Shown in pieces: positions 43,295-53,589 of a stretch of DNA of 64,000 nucleotides; the first letter of the stretch is position 1; the number at the start of each line of letters is the position of its first letter. The stretch is from Isoetes taiwanensis. Taxonomy: Eukaryota > Streptophyta > Lycopodiopsida > Isoetales > Isoetaceae. The position numbers and the translations under genes were made by a program. The notes under the pieces were generated by a model. That model ran no database searches. It was not told the origin of the DNA and was given only the letters and a program-made list of their open reading frames with translations. The stretch covers positions 11,420,716 to 11,484,715 of the forward strand of contig JAJEKV010000027.1 in assembly GCA_021234155.1 (NCBI GenBank), in the 5' to 3' direction.

Positions 43295-44870
43295 TGTGAC
43301 GCTCCTTGCGCTATATACGACAGCCCACCGTATACATCGAAGGACCTTCCCCATCCAACGGCACCCGTCGTATGGGCCCTCTATCTAACTCACGTCTGTG
43401 GTCCAGACGATCGAGTAGAGGACACAGAGGTGTCATTCCGTCCCGTCCTCTATGGGGTCCCTATGTCAGCGGAAGCAAAATATACAACATAAGCACTAGC
43501 AGCAATAACAAAAGACTACCTCGAAGGGTAGTGATAATCCATCTAACCATGTCATCAAATACAACAATACGATGAATGCATCAACTACATCAAATAGAGG
43601 CTCCTACCCAGGGCTCAGACTCAAGGGGGAGTCGACTGACGGCTGGGGGCCTCCAGATAGAACAGACCGAGTTATGGCAATGACTTGGGCTGGCAATAGA
43701 CAATGGCTAGGGTTGACCACTCCATCCGCCCCTCCTGTGCATACTTTGCAGATAGGCTCTGACGTGACTGTAACCTGCCGGAGACATAATCCCATGGTAT
43801 CACCCAACGAGACTACTCCGGGTTGCATCTCCCCGGTCCGATGAGGTAGGAAGGGTTGCATCTCCCCCTCCCGGAGTGCAGTGGCTCCATGGGCGGCTAG
43901 AGGATCGTGGCGACACACGTCCATACCCGACTGAACTCCCCAAAACAAGAGCCAAGCCGACACTTGCAACTCTTGAGAGTCAGGGCGACACCATTGACCC
44001 AGGAAGTGTCGGACCCATACCCGGCCCACATGAAGTGACCGACTATGAGTCTAGCCCGCTATGGGACCCCAGTAGCCACGCTCAGCAGGGTCCTCCCTCC
44101 ACTTTGCCACTGACCCCGTTGTATAGTGCTCAGTCACTCCATAGCCTCCGTAGCCAGGTGGGCTCTATGCACAGGCCGCATAATAATGGGAACTAGTGGG
44201 TCTAAACTAGGAGCATCATCTACTAGTGGCTACTAGGTCTCTACCCCCCTTCCCAATACACAAGAGGTGCAAATATGAGATCAACCAACATCATATCAAC
44301 ATAATCTTGATAATAAAAGAGAATAACAAGTAATCCTAATCACATACATCTAACTTATAGTTAGGGTTCATTGATTAGGGTTCATGTTCAGGACAATAGG
44401 TTCTAGAATGGCTCTACTACAATACTGGATCTATCCGAAATACCTGCCTCTGATGTGCTATCGCTAACTCCCCTGGTTCTCCATCTCTAGCAAGTACTTA
44501 GAGAAGATGATCCTCCTCTGCTGCTGCAACTCAGGCTGTCGAAGACGGTCTTCGAGTCGGAGCTCTGATCGCGACCTGGTGGGTCTGAGGTTGGTGGAGC
44601 TAAAAGTGGCTAGGGTTTAGGGTTTAGCCTTTTTATATGTTAGGGTTCACATGAGGGCCACTTGGCTCCAATAGGGCGAATCCATGTGGCGGGTCACCTA
44701 TAGAGTGAAGCCACGTGGAAATGGGTCACCTTCTAAGGTTGGCCAAGTTATGTAAATAACTTGGCCATGCCCCCACACTTGGTGCATACAAGTCTACTAA
44801 TGTAGATTTGTATAGTGACGTGGGCCTAGGATATACGTATTTATATCGTATATTCTAGGGGAACGTCACA
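43295..44870 (-). repeat. chromovirus LTR of fragment C
   Basis: It begins TGTGACGCTCCTTGCG and ends TATTCTAGGGGAACGTCACA, 1576 bp. It is the same family as the outer LTRs, with long shared blocks (AACAAGAGCCAAGCCGACAC, ACAATGGCTAGGGTTGACCA), but clearly more diverged from them than they are from each other. Confidence 0.9.
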
Positions 44871-45429
44871 AATTCTAATTTATTTTCCCTGCATGCATAT
44901 CCATGTGAAGCTATATCCACTAAATTAGGTCAATAGCCAAGAAAAATTATGCAACAAATCTAAATTACCAGGTGCAGGAGACCTATTTGTATAAGTCAAT
45001 GTGCAAAATCCAGGTTCTGTCAACAATCCTAGACCGTATTATTATGCTATCAAGACAAGATGCTGAATCTTATGTACCTAAAAAACCCAACTGTTCACAA
45101 GCATAGAACGAGTCAAAACAAGCCTGTGCTGGATGGAGAACAAAGCTCATCTTTGGCAGACGTTAGTAGGTAAAGATGACCTTTTGTTCTACCTTAAGAG
45201 CTACTATTGGCGATGACTTTCGCTAATCATATGAAAGAAAGCCCTAAAATAGTCCTAAAACTACCACATGGGTCTGAAACTCATAATATATTCTCATGGA
45301 GATATAAGCAGCAAATTGGAGTTACAAATCGAATTTGACAGAGTTGAAAGAATAAACAGAAAGAAAGAAATCCGACAAAGCGACTAACCCTATCAGCTAT
45401 ACGAGGTGTAATTGCTGATAAAGACTTAC

Positions 45430-45544
45430 CGTGATGCTCGTTGTAGCTCCGCCCAACTACGAAATTTGAGCTAAAGAGAGTATCCCCTAAATAATAAGAA
45501 TATTCCTTTATCCCTACTTTTTCCCTTGTCAAAGTGGAAAACAC
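45430..45544 (-). CDS. unidentified spliced exon
   Basis: The minus strand reads VFSTLTREKVGIKEYSYYLG and DTLFSSNFVVGRSYNEHHG between acceptor CCCAAG|GTG and donor CACG|GTAAGTC. The good splice consensus and balanced composition suggest a real exon. I do not recognise the family. It lies between fragment C and another pair of exons on the same strand, so all may belong to one gene. Confidence 0.35.
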
Positions 45545-45718
45545 CTTGGGAATACTTACTTAAAAAGCCGAAGTCAGACTAACTGATTACATGGGACAAT
45601 AAACATCCCAATAAACAGCCCATTAAGGATTGAAAATAGTACATTGAAGCCAAATACTCAGGTAAGACTGAATCGAAGATTCCACATCAACCATTTCTAA
45701 CAAACTTTAGTTACAGTT

Positions 45719-46184
45719 CTAAAACACCCTAAAATTCGCGCCTGCTCTGTGGATTACAAATATCCGAGCTGGTGGACCATTCGCACCAGCAAGATTCGCA
45801 TCCGGTAGAAAGGCTCTCAAAATCCCAGCAAAAGTTCGAGCCTCATTTATATTTGCAACCACATATGTGAATGCAAAAGTGCCACCTGTAACCAATTCTA
45901 AATTAGTGATACAAAATTGGTTAATAAGAAAACACATTTCTTACCTGGTGGTCCCGCTGGATCCGGCATATTTACTGGAGCCACTAGTGATGGTAAGGGA
46001 TAGATTGATGTTGATGCCATGGTCCCAGCTACGTGAGCTAGAAGTATGGCAGACGCCGCCGCATTCACGGGCTCAATCACAACAATCGAAGGGTCAGTTA
46101 ACTTATCTATGATTGGGAACCGGACCCTGAACCTCTCCATTTTTGAATCAAATGCAATGATATAACATCTTGTTGTTGCACCCC
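45719..46184 (-). CDS. unidentified two-exon gene end
   Basis: Exon 1 (45945-46184) reads GATTRCYIIAFDSKMERFRV, RFPIIDKLTDPSIVVIEPVN and a Pro/Ala-rich end (PVNMPDPAGPP). The donor CCAG|GTAAGAAAT joins in frame to exon 2 (45719-45885, acceptor TTACAG|GTGG), which reads GTFAFTYVVANINEARTFAG, ILRAFLPDANLAGANGPPAR, then FVIHRAGANFRVF and a stop. The acceptor of exon 1 is CTGCAG|GGG. No family is recognised and no membrane segment is obvious. Splice phase and continuity across the intron argue that it is, or recently was, a true gene. Confidence 0.5.
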
Positions 46185-46379
46185 TGCAGCTGCACACGTA
46201 AAAGAAAAAAGAGCATTATAAACCCTGAACATTGAATCAATGTTTATACACATAAGAACATATGTAATAAGTGTACAAATAAAAGTGGGCAAATATTATT
46301 ACGCTGGAAAAGACGCCATTAAGTCATCTTTGCCCAGACTTGATTGCCCAGGAAGAAGGCTAGGATTGGCTTGGATAAC

Positions 46380-47790
46380 ACTTCCTTATATGCAAGTGAC
46401 TTTCTAAAGACCAAAAGAGTGGGTTGTGAATCTAGAATTAAGAACTGCCAATCTGATGGAGAATGCCAATAGGAGTTTTAGTGTTCTGCTACTAAAATAA
46501 TAGACTACCACAAAAATAGGTAGAAATGACATTTATCCTCCGCCTTTTTACAGAGCATAAACGTCACTTTTGTGCCATTTATGATATTTATGCTTCCCAA
46601 ATGGCACAAAAGTGACGTTTATGCTCCATATAAAGGCGGAAAAATAAATGTCACTTTTGTGCCATTTCTACCTATTTTTGTAGACTCAGTCAGCCAGAAT
46701 AGACTCAGTCAGCGAAGGTGCCGATTTCTCTCTGATTCCAGGTCTTATGAAGCACAACTTTGCCTTGCTAGATTGCCTAGGTCTAGCTATGGGATGTATC
46801 ATACAATGAGCAAGAGGCTTTGTGATCTCTTTAAAAGTGGTGAGTTGTATACAACACGCAGTGTAGAACACGCAGAAGGCTAGGCATATCAAAATAGTAG
46901 GTGTATTTGTTGAACAGTAACCAGTCTGTCTGAAGAGCATTTAACCCTAGCGATGCAGGCAAGTGGCATTTCCTGCCACAAAGTCCTGCAGGTAGCTGTT
47001 TTCCTATGTGCGATAAGGAATTCCTAACTGCAGGAATACATACTTGTTAAAGGACGAGAGATGAACATGACCGAATATGAAAGAACACTCAACCCAATAC
47101 CAAGGACAATTGTATGCAGAGACTCCATGTATGTTAAACACATACCTCTGAGAGGGCAGCCAGAAGAAGATGACGATTGAAAAGGGACTTGGAACTGGGT
47201 AAATTTACAGTACCATTCATGGTCGTGACAGGTTCCAATGCGGACTAAAAGAGTAGATTGTGAAACTAGAATTAAGAACGGCCAGTCTCTCAGTCTGATG
47301 GAGAATGCCAACAGGATGTCATGTTACTAGAATAATGGGCCTGAATACTGTGGTAGAGCCAGTGAGCCAGAATAGCAGAGAAGTGCAAAGGTGATGATTC
47401 CTATATGATTCCACGTCTTCGTGATGATGCACAACTTTGCCTTGCTAGATTGTCCAGGTCTAGCTATGGGATGTATTATACAGTGAGCAAGAGGTTTTAT
47501 GATCTCTTTAAAAGCGGTGAGCTGTATAGAACATGCAGACGGCTAGTCATTTTAGACCAGTGGGTGTATTTGTTGAACAGTGGCCAGTCTGTCTGGAGAG
47601 CATTTAGCCCTAGGGATGGAGGCAAGTGGTGCCCCTGCCACAAACTCCTGCAGATAGTTGTTTTGCTATTGTGATAAGGAATCCCTAACTGCACAACTAT
47701 TTAATAAAGGACAAGAAATGATAACATGACTGAGCCTGAATAACCCAATACCCAATACCCAACAGCAATTGTATGCAGACACCCCATGTC
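46380..47790 (+). repeat. tandem segmental duplication (~0.7 kb units)
   Basis: Copy 1 (about 46380-47100) and copy 2 (about 47220-47790) share long blocks in order: GAATTAAGAAC..GCCA, GATGGAGAATGCCAA, CACAACTTTGCCTTGCTAGA, AGGTCTAGCTATGGGATGTA, GAGCATTTA.CCCTAG and ATAAGGAAT.CCTAACTGCA. Copy 1 contains the foldback element at 46505-46683; copy 2 does not. Neither copy has a convincing gene. Confidence 0.75.
46505..46683. mobile_element. foldback MITE
   Basis: The left arm CTACCACAAAAATAGGTAGA... is mirrored by the right arm ...TCTACCTATTTTTGTAG. Inner arms GCATAAACGTCACTTTTGTG and its complement are nearly perfect, so most of the 179 bp folds on itself. It has no coding capacity. The superfamily is not assigned because no target duplication is certain. 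Confidence 0.75.
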
Positions 47791-48017
47791 TATTTGTATT
47801 GGCACAACACAATGAATCCCATTAGGATCATAAAGCTGCATCAAGTATTGCTCTCACTATTCTTGAGAGATAGGTTGCATAGGTTTCTCCCTCAAAATGT
47901 CTTGAGATGACGATCAAGGAGGTAGAACCTTTCCTGCCAATGTTCTACCATACATTGTATTTTTTTTTTCATTTACGAAAGCTTTGTATTGTTTGATCAC
48001 CTGCAACCTGAAAGTGG
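47791..48017. other. short spacer
   Basis: Nothing recognisable between the duplication and the hAT-type MITE, apart from a run of T at about 47961. Confidence 0.4.
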
Positions 48018-48025
48018 GATTGATT

Positions 48026-48578
48026 CAATGTTGTTAAGTACGTTAAAATCCGTACGTTTAAGAAACGTTTTTAAAGATTTTTTAAAGATTTTTAAAATTT
48101 TTGAAAAAAAATCTTTAAAAACGTATTTCATATAAAATATGTTAAAAATCTTAAAAATCCTAAAAATCCTTAAAAATCCTTAGACTGTGATATTTTTATC
48201 CAAATATATGATATTCTTGAACTTATTTATCCTTGTATATGGAATTCTTATATTTTTTAACCTCTATAATAATGTTTTTCTGAACTTTCTTAAGAGTTGC
48301 ATGGCAAAATAGCTATGATATCTTTGTACTTGAACTTAATAGTTTCTAATAATAGCATAAGCTTCTGATTTACTTGTTGGCATGCTATGTTTTGTAACTT
48401 GTAGCAAAAACATGCATTTTAACAGTAGCAAATATGTCCAATAAATTAGTGCAAAGAATGTGCAAATTTTTTTTTTTTATTATTTTGGCCATACCAAATC
48501 ATAAAAATCCGTTAAAAAACGTGAGGATTTTTATAGAGGTACTTTAAAAATAAAAAAATGGGGTTTTTAACAACATTG
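48026..48578. mobile_element. hAT-type MITE with perfect 8-bp target duplication
   Basis: Perfect 12-bp terminal inverted repeats (CAATGTTGTTAA at 48026; TTAACAACATTG ending 48578) are flanked by GATTGATT at 48018-48025 and 48579-48586. Eight-base duplications are the signature of hAT transposition. The 553-bp interior is AT-rich, with inverted AAAATCC/GGATTTT strings and no ORF, so it is non-autonomous. Confidence 0.9.
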
Positions 48579-48910
48579 GATTGATTACCAGCCTAAACTG
48601 ATATTTAAGCTCCTTACACTGCATCAAACCACATTGTCGAATATGAAGGTCTTCTTGTGTGTCTTATCTCAAAACATCGTTCCACGATACTCAGAAGAAT
48701 TGTGACCAGCTTGTCAGTTTGTTATTCTAATGTGGGAATCTGCAGAATTCCCATTAACCATTAACTCTTATATTAAAAACTAGCCATAAGACTCTGCTTG
48801 GTCGTAATCCAATTGGAGCTGAGGCATCTTTCTTTTTCTTCACGAATGTTCAAATATTTTTTGGAGCTGCAGGCTTCTATTTGTGTCAAATGCACATCCC
48901 TAGTTTATTA

Positions 48911-50062
48911 TAGGGAAATTCTTAAAAATGCCTTTGTCATTAAATAAAATTATTAAAATGCCTTTGTATTTTATTGAATTATCAAAATACCTCTGTTCTG
49001 TGCTTGCGACAAAAAATCAACAAATTTTTCTATTTCATTTTTTCAATCTATTCAAAGATTTGGCAAGCTATGGTATAATTTCACGCAGTTGTAGCGTGAT
49101 TAAAACAATTGATCGAAAGGCGGAAGTAAATGTTTCGATGATGAATGGATTATCCGCCATTGTTGATCGATGATTTGATACACAAATGTAAGGCATTTAA
49201 AAGAGATTGGCCACATCAATGTAATAGCATGGTCTCTAGTACACTCTTGCATCAGCCATGGTGATCAAAATGATTGTTATGCCATGGTTCCATTGGTGAT
49301 TTTATACAAAGATTTCAACACAAGCAAGCCCAGATATGTGGAGTTATTAGATATGTGGAATTATTTTGAGGGCCTTTTCCTGTATCAAATTATTCTGGAT
49401 ACCTAGTCGATTCCATTTCTGCTCAGATTGCAAATATGAGCAGTTATCCTTCTATTCCCCCCATGGCCATATCCATCGCATGCTAAATTTTGCAAGACGG
49501 CTTGACACTTTTGGTTATAAAGATTACCTTCACAACTAATGCTATAAACCATGACTGCTTGGGCCCAAACCCTAAATGCATTGTCCTTCTGCCCGGCCTC
49601 GAATTTGAAGCCTTCCCATCTGTTTGAACTTGTAAAACTAGTGGGCACTCTTGAATTTAATCCTTTATTGAAGAGCTCAGATCTATTGCATGAGGAGCTT
49701 CACCAATTTGATGGATCGAAGCCTCTCCTTGTGTTGCATTATATAGGATGTTTGCCTTTCGACTTGGCCCGAGATTGCTACACAAAGATCTGGGCTATCT
49801 TTTGTACCCTTCTTTATCACAAATGTTGCAATCAACACATGCCTACGCTTATGGAATGAGGTATAGGATGTAGAATCCGATGTGGCCTGATTCAGAAGTA
49901 GAATCTGATGTGGCCCGATTCAGAAGAGCATTCCGTGTCACAACCACATGGGCATTTGGTCAATTTTTGTTCACAACCACATGGGCATTTTGATAATTCA
50001 AAAAGCACAGGAGGGTTTTAATAATTTTGCAAAATATAAGGGCATTTTTATAAATTTCCCTA
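48911..50062. mobile_element. non-autonomous DNA transposon with ~80-bp inverted repeats
   Basis: The left end TAGGGAAATTCTTAAAAATG and subterminal AAATTATTAAAATGCC.. and GAATTATCAAAATACCTCTG are mirrored at the right end (AGGAGGGTTTTAATAATTTT, GGCATTTTTATAAATTTCCC, TA). The long AT-rich inverted repeats and GGGAAATT ends recall Mutator-like elements, but no 9-bp duplication is visible, only a shared TA. The 1152-bp element contains one 102-codon frame. Confidence 0.65.
49551..49859 (+). CDS. small ORF in inverted-repeat element, uncertain
   Basis: A 102-codon frame (TAWAQTLNALSFCPASNLKP, HLFELVKLVGTLEFNPLLKS) lies centrally in the transposon. No family is recognised. It could be captured host sequence, as happens in Mutator-like elements, or chance. 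Confidence 0.25.
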   Translation: MTAWAQTLNALSFCPASNLKPSHLFELVKLVGTLEFNPLLKSSDLLHEELHQFDGSKPLLVLHYIGCLPFDLARDCYTKIWAIFCTLLYHKCCNQHMPTLME

Positions 50063-51400
50063 CAATTTGATACTCCTTAGCTATACAAGAAATTTATCGT
50101 GGCGGGCAAGGCCGCCACAAACATTTCTTTGGTTCCAAACCTGTATGAATAGATCCGCTATTAATGTCCAACATTTGGTTATGGTTCGCTTATTCGCTTA
50201 GTAATGAATTTATGTTAGTTTGAAACATTACAAAATACGTTCCTAAGCATGCGACGTTAAACCAATGATTTTCCATGATTTTCAACGATCTTTTTTCATT
50301 AAGTACTACAGTCTTTGTTTTAGATATGTTTGTTTCTAGCAACATTGTTCATACATGTTGCAATTGGCAATAGCATGGATGATTAAACCACACTAAAAAA
50401 TTATCTGCAAATATCAGAAGTATCTGCAATCTTTTTTGTGCTAGGGACATTGATCTATAATATTAATAAATGACACTATGACTATGGCCATACAAGTTAT
50501 AATAGAAGCATTGGACATGGGTTTGTAAGCCAAAAAAATAAAAGGCAACACGAGAGTCAATGGAAGAAGAGATGTTAAAGAGGAGAAACTCATAAATCAT
50601 GGGGCCTAAGCGATTCTTATATACATATTTTTTTAAATAAACCATTGAATTAATACATATATACAGTAAAAAATACATCATAGAAAAATGCATAGCTGTG
50701 CTCTCCGACTGAATTCTGCACTGTAATTATAGAGCAAAAGAAAGGGACGGCAGCATAAGGCAGTTTAGAATGAGAATAGAGCAAGCCATGAAAGCCAGAA
50801 GAATGTTCCTGTGCCAAATCGAGCAAGCATGACTATTCTGGTTATTATTTTGTGCTTCTAAATGCCTGGATTTGAGGGTCTAGAATTCTGATTTCTGTCT
50901 TTTTTCTTTTGGGGATAGCTGGATTTATATGGTGGATTTGTCTTCCCACGACGAAGAAATCTCAAAGGTCGTGGTTCTGCTTATAGAGCAAAATCATGAT
51001 GAAGGGCATTCTCATTCTTGTTATCGAGTGCCAAATCATGACGGTTGCATGAACAGATCCCCAAAAAGGCCCATTTGAGAACTTTTCTTCACTGAGATGT
51101 ACCAGCTAGTGCTTCCTGCTAGAAGAACATGTTCTGAAATAGTTTTGCTTCACCTAAATGCAAGTATCTGAGGCTACCAGCTCTGTGATTAAATCGGCTT
51201 GGCCCAACTCTATCTGTAAATGCAGTTTGAACAATTTTGATACCCAAATCCATTGCTTAGACCCCTGTTTTTGCAAAACCTATGCCGGTCGCCTAGCTCC
51301 CTGTTGGGAAGTTTAGATATTTTTTACTGCCCCAGTCCAGCTCCTGTTCAGCAGGAGGGCTCTGAATCCCCCACATCAAAACATGGCGTAATGCACCCAT
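50063..51400. other. gene-poor spacer
   Basis: Short frames only. The stretch 51230-51400 lies downstream of the BES1/BZR1 fragment and may be its decayed 3' part. Nothing else is supported. Confidence 0.4.
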
Positions 51401-51401
51401 C

Positions 51402-51949
51402 CTATGCCTCGCAGCCTGCCGGAACTGCCACCGCTTGGATTTGATTATGGCTCTGGCTCCGCCGGATCCGCGATGCCGGATTCGGTATCGACGGACCCAC
51501 TATGGCCGGACTCCATGAACCCACTTCATTGCAGAAGGATGTCGCTGGACAATCTATCCATGCTTCTCCTGTGGAGAGTTTATCCCATTCATTTTTTATT
51601 TGAGCTTTTGATCTTGGAGAGCTTAATGGTGGAATTACTGGAGCAGGTGAAGCTCCTCCATGTAGCCTAAAACTGCCGGAATGTCTGTGTTGTTGCTTGT
51701 GCTTGCTATTCCGGTAGAAAGCCCCTTTAGCCATGGAAACAGAGACAACGTGCTTCCTTCTACTGGCCCATCGTATGATGATGTTGGACTTGCCGGAGCT
51801 GATGGGTAGACCTCAATTCTTTCCACTGGCTTCGCACCCTGGTTTTTTTAACCAAGCTTAGAACAAAAAACTGAGCAAAAAACAAAACCCAAATCAAAAT
51901 AATCGGATTCAAGCTCTACCTTTCTGTATGTGGTTCCGTCCTCCTCCAC
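51402..51949 (-). pseudogene. BES1/BZR1-family transcription factor fragment
   Basis: A short exon remnant (51920-51949) reads VVEEDGTTYRK and ends at donor AAG|GTAGAG. After an 81-bp intron (acceptor AACCAG|GGTGCG), exon 2 starts at 51838: GAKPVERIEVYPSAPASPTS, then STLSLFPWLKG. After a one-base shift near 51725 come SGSFRLHGGASPAPVIPPLS and SPRSKAQIKNEWDKLSTGEA. The DGTTYRK-G-x-KP exon junction, the Ser-rich stretch, the FPWLK block and APVxPPLSSPxxR belong to the plant BES1/BZR1 family, nuclear regulators of brassinosteroid-responsive genes. The bHLH-like DNA-binding part that should precede is absent, and the sequence upstream of 51949 does not match it. This is a truncated, frameshifted copy. 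Confidence 0.75.
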
Positions 51950-53380
51950 TACTCAGCAATACCCAGCTTGAAACCCCTATTTTCTTAAAAGCATACCGCA
52001 AATATGAGAAATCACTAAAATCATTGGGTACAAAATACCCATCTCGAAAACCAAAAGCTTTAGAGCAGTCGCCTTTTAGAGTAGTAGATCCGAGCAGCAG
52101 AAATGGGGCAGTCGAAAATCTGTACAGAGATGCAACCGGAGCGATCACCATCTTGGAACCACATGCATATAAAGATTTGAATGCAGCCACTTACTCGCCC
52201 CTCATGCTCGTCGGTTGTAGCTTGTTGTGGTCGGCCGGATCCAGGTCCTTTGCAAGGGGTTGAGCTTTGACAGAGTAGATTCTCTTAAAAAAATACACGT
52301 GGCAATAAACCATAACAATGGATTGCGGCGCAGAAAAATTTCAAACGCGACAAAAAAGAAAAATTACAAACTCAATTACACTAGTTATGATGCCCGGCGT
52401 TGCCAGGCCCAGTAATAATTTGAAGAGGTGTTAATTTGGAGAGTTTATTGTTTTATAAACCAAGTGCCTTGTGGTTGAAAGATGGTGAGCCTGAAGTAGC
52501 TTTAGGTTTCTTTGATCTACTTCATGACGACTACATTAAAAAAGATCTATGAAACTATGAGTTTGGAACAGTAATATCTAACATGGGAAGTTAGAATTCT
52601 TGAGCTCCATTATTTGTTGAGTAGAATTACTTGTAATTATGAAATGCTTGCATATGCTTCAAGCATGTTTTCATAGGGTGCTCCACGTTCTCTGATTTGC
52701 AAAGAGAGATTTGTAGGTGATTATTACATGAACATGGAAGAATTATAGGCGAGAACTTTCTAGAGTGGAATAAACTTGTAGATGATAGAGCTCTTGTGCA
52801 ATTGATTGCCATCCAACAAATGGGATTTACCTTCGTTACGGAGTTTAGAAGGTAAATATAGTTCTAGAACAACAGAGGTAGTTATTTGGTAGTTACTTTG
52901 TCTTTTCTGAACCTGGCTTCGTCTTTTCCTCCTCATCAGCTCTACGTGGATCTCTTCTAGTGAAGCGCCTCTTCCCACCCTCCCACCCTTTCTTGGCTGA
53001 GTCTCTGCTTATTCAGAGTCCCGTATGGTTGGTATAGGTCCTCGTGTTTGCATGTGAGGCCCTCGTGCCTAGTTGAAGGCCCTCGTGCCTGGTTGGAGGC
53101 CTTTGTGCCTGGTTGAGTTGAGAAAGTTTTTTGCCTTACCCTTCCTTTCTTTTGCAGGTCATAGGTTGAAGAACCTCCTCTAATGTGAAGTTTTCTTGGA
53201 CGAGTAGTCTGGATCTTTCGTTCAGAATAACGCCATTTTGATATCACAACAGGATTATGAGTTCTCTGCTAGTTTACATTAGGTTGCTTAATTTCTGTTG
53301 TATCTTCAACCCAACAAGGCCAGTCGGCATGAGGGTGTACTCCTTTTGGTCCTATCATCCTAGTTTAGTGATTCCATTAT
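51950..53380. other. spacer, no supported gene
   Basis: Several 60-110 codon frames on both strands, none with a known domain. The minus frame 51909-52190 sits where the missing first exon of the BES1/BZR1 fragment should be, but does not resemble it. A 20-bp repeat lies at 53057-53116. Confidence 0.4.
53057..53116 (+). repeat. 20-bp tandem repeat, three copies
   Basis: AGGCCCTCGTGCCTAGTTGA, AGGCCCTCGTGCCTGGTTGG and AGGCCTTTGTGCCTGGTTGA follow one another directly. Confidence 0.9.
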
Positions 53381-53385
53381 GATCA

Positions 53386-53430
53386 GGTTTTTCCTCGAAA
53401 ACCCGAAAGGGCGAGGTTTTTTAATCCCAG
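53386..53430 (+). repeat. LINE 3' hairpin motif, LINE E
   Basis: GGTTTTTCCTCGAAAACCCG then AAAGGGCGAGGTTTTTTAAT matches the hairpin in the 3' ends of LINEs B and C. The terminal GGCC..TGGTCTC segment is not seen downstream, so this is a partial remnant. Confidence 0.55.
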
Positions 53431-53453
53431 TCATAAAAGTTTTACTAACTAGC

Positions 53454-53551
53454 AGCATGTTCTATTTGGTTTGTGCTAAGAGATGCTCGTGAGGCTTTTG
53501 TCAGCATGTTCTATTTGGTTTGTGCTAAGAGATGCCCGTGAGGCTTTTGTC
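53454..53551 (+). repeat. 49-bp tandem duplication
   Basis: AGCATGTTCTATTTGGTTTG through GAGGCTTTTGTC occurs twice in direct succession with one mismatch (CTCGTG versus CCCGTG). Confidence 0.9.
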
Positions 53552-53589
53552 CTGTGTTGACTCTCTGTTAGTTCTAGAAGGGTGAAAGT

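Larger units (their letters stand above)
42960..44870 (-). mobile_element. chromovirus fragment C: 5' LTR with primer site
   Basis: The LTR (43295-44870) with its adjoining primer-binding site is followed on the minus strand by leader sequence similar to that of the outer element (GGTTCAATATTGGGATTTG and CTAGGCCAGTTAG have counterparts near 33640-33690). Similarity fades by about 42960, where the element is truncated. A minus frame at 42660-42923 (basic, with KRIRREKILGVLLRSKPLFR) could belong to it but is unproven. Confidence 0.8.

Noticed and set aside
45430-46184. Idea that these exons are the missing N-terminal part of eIF2B-alpha
   Set aside because: None of the expected N-terminal eIF2B-alpha blocks appear; the sequences do not resemble that family.
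51909-52190. Idea that this minus frame is the first exon of the BES1/BZR1 fragment
   Set aside because: It lacks the basic RERRRR-type and NEVLKALC-type blocks; only the last ten codons before the intron (51920-51949), in another frame, fit.
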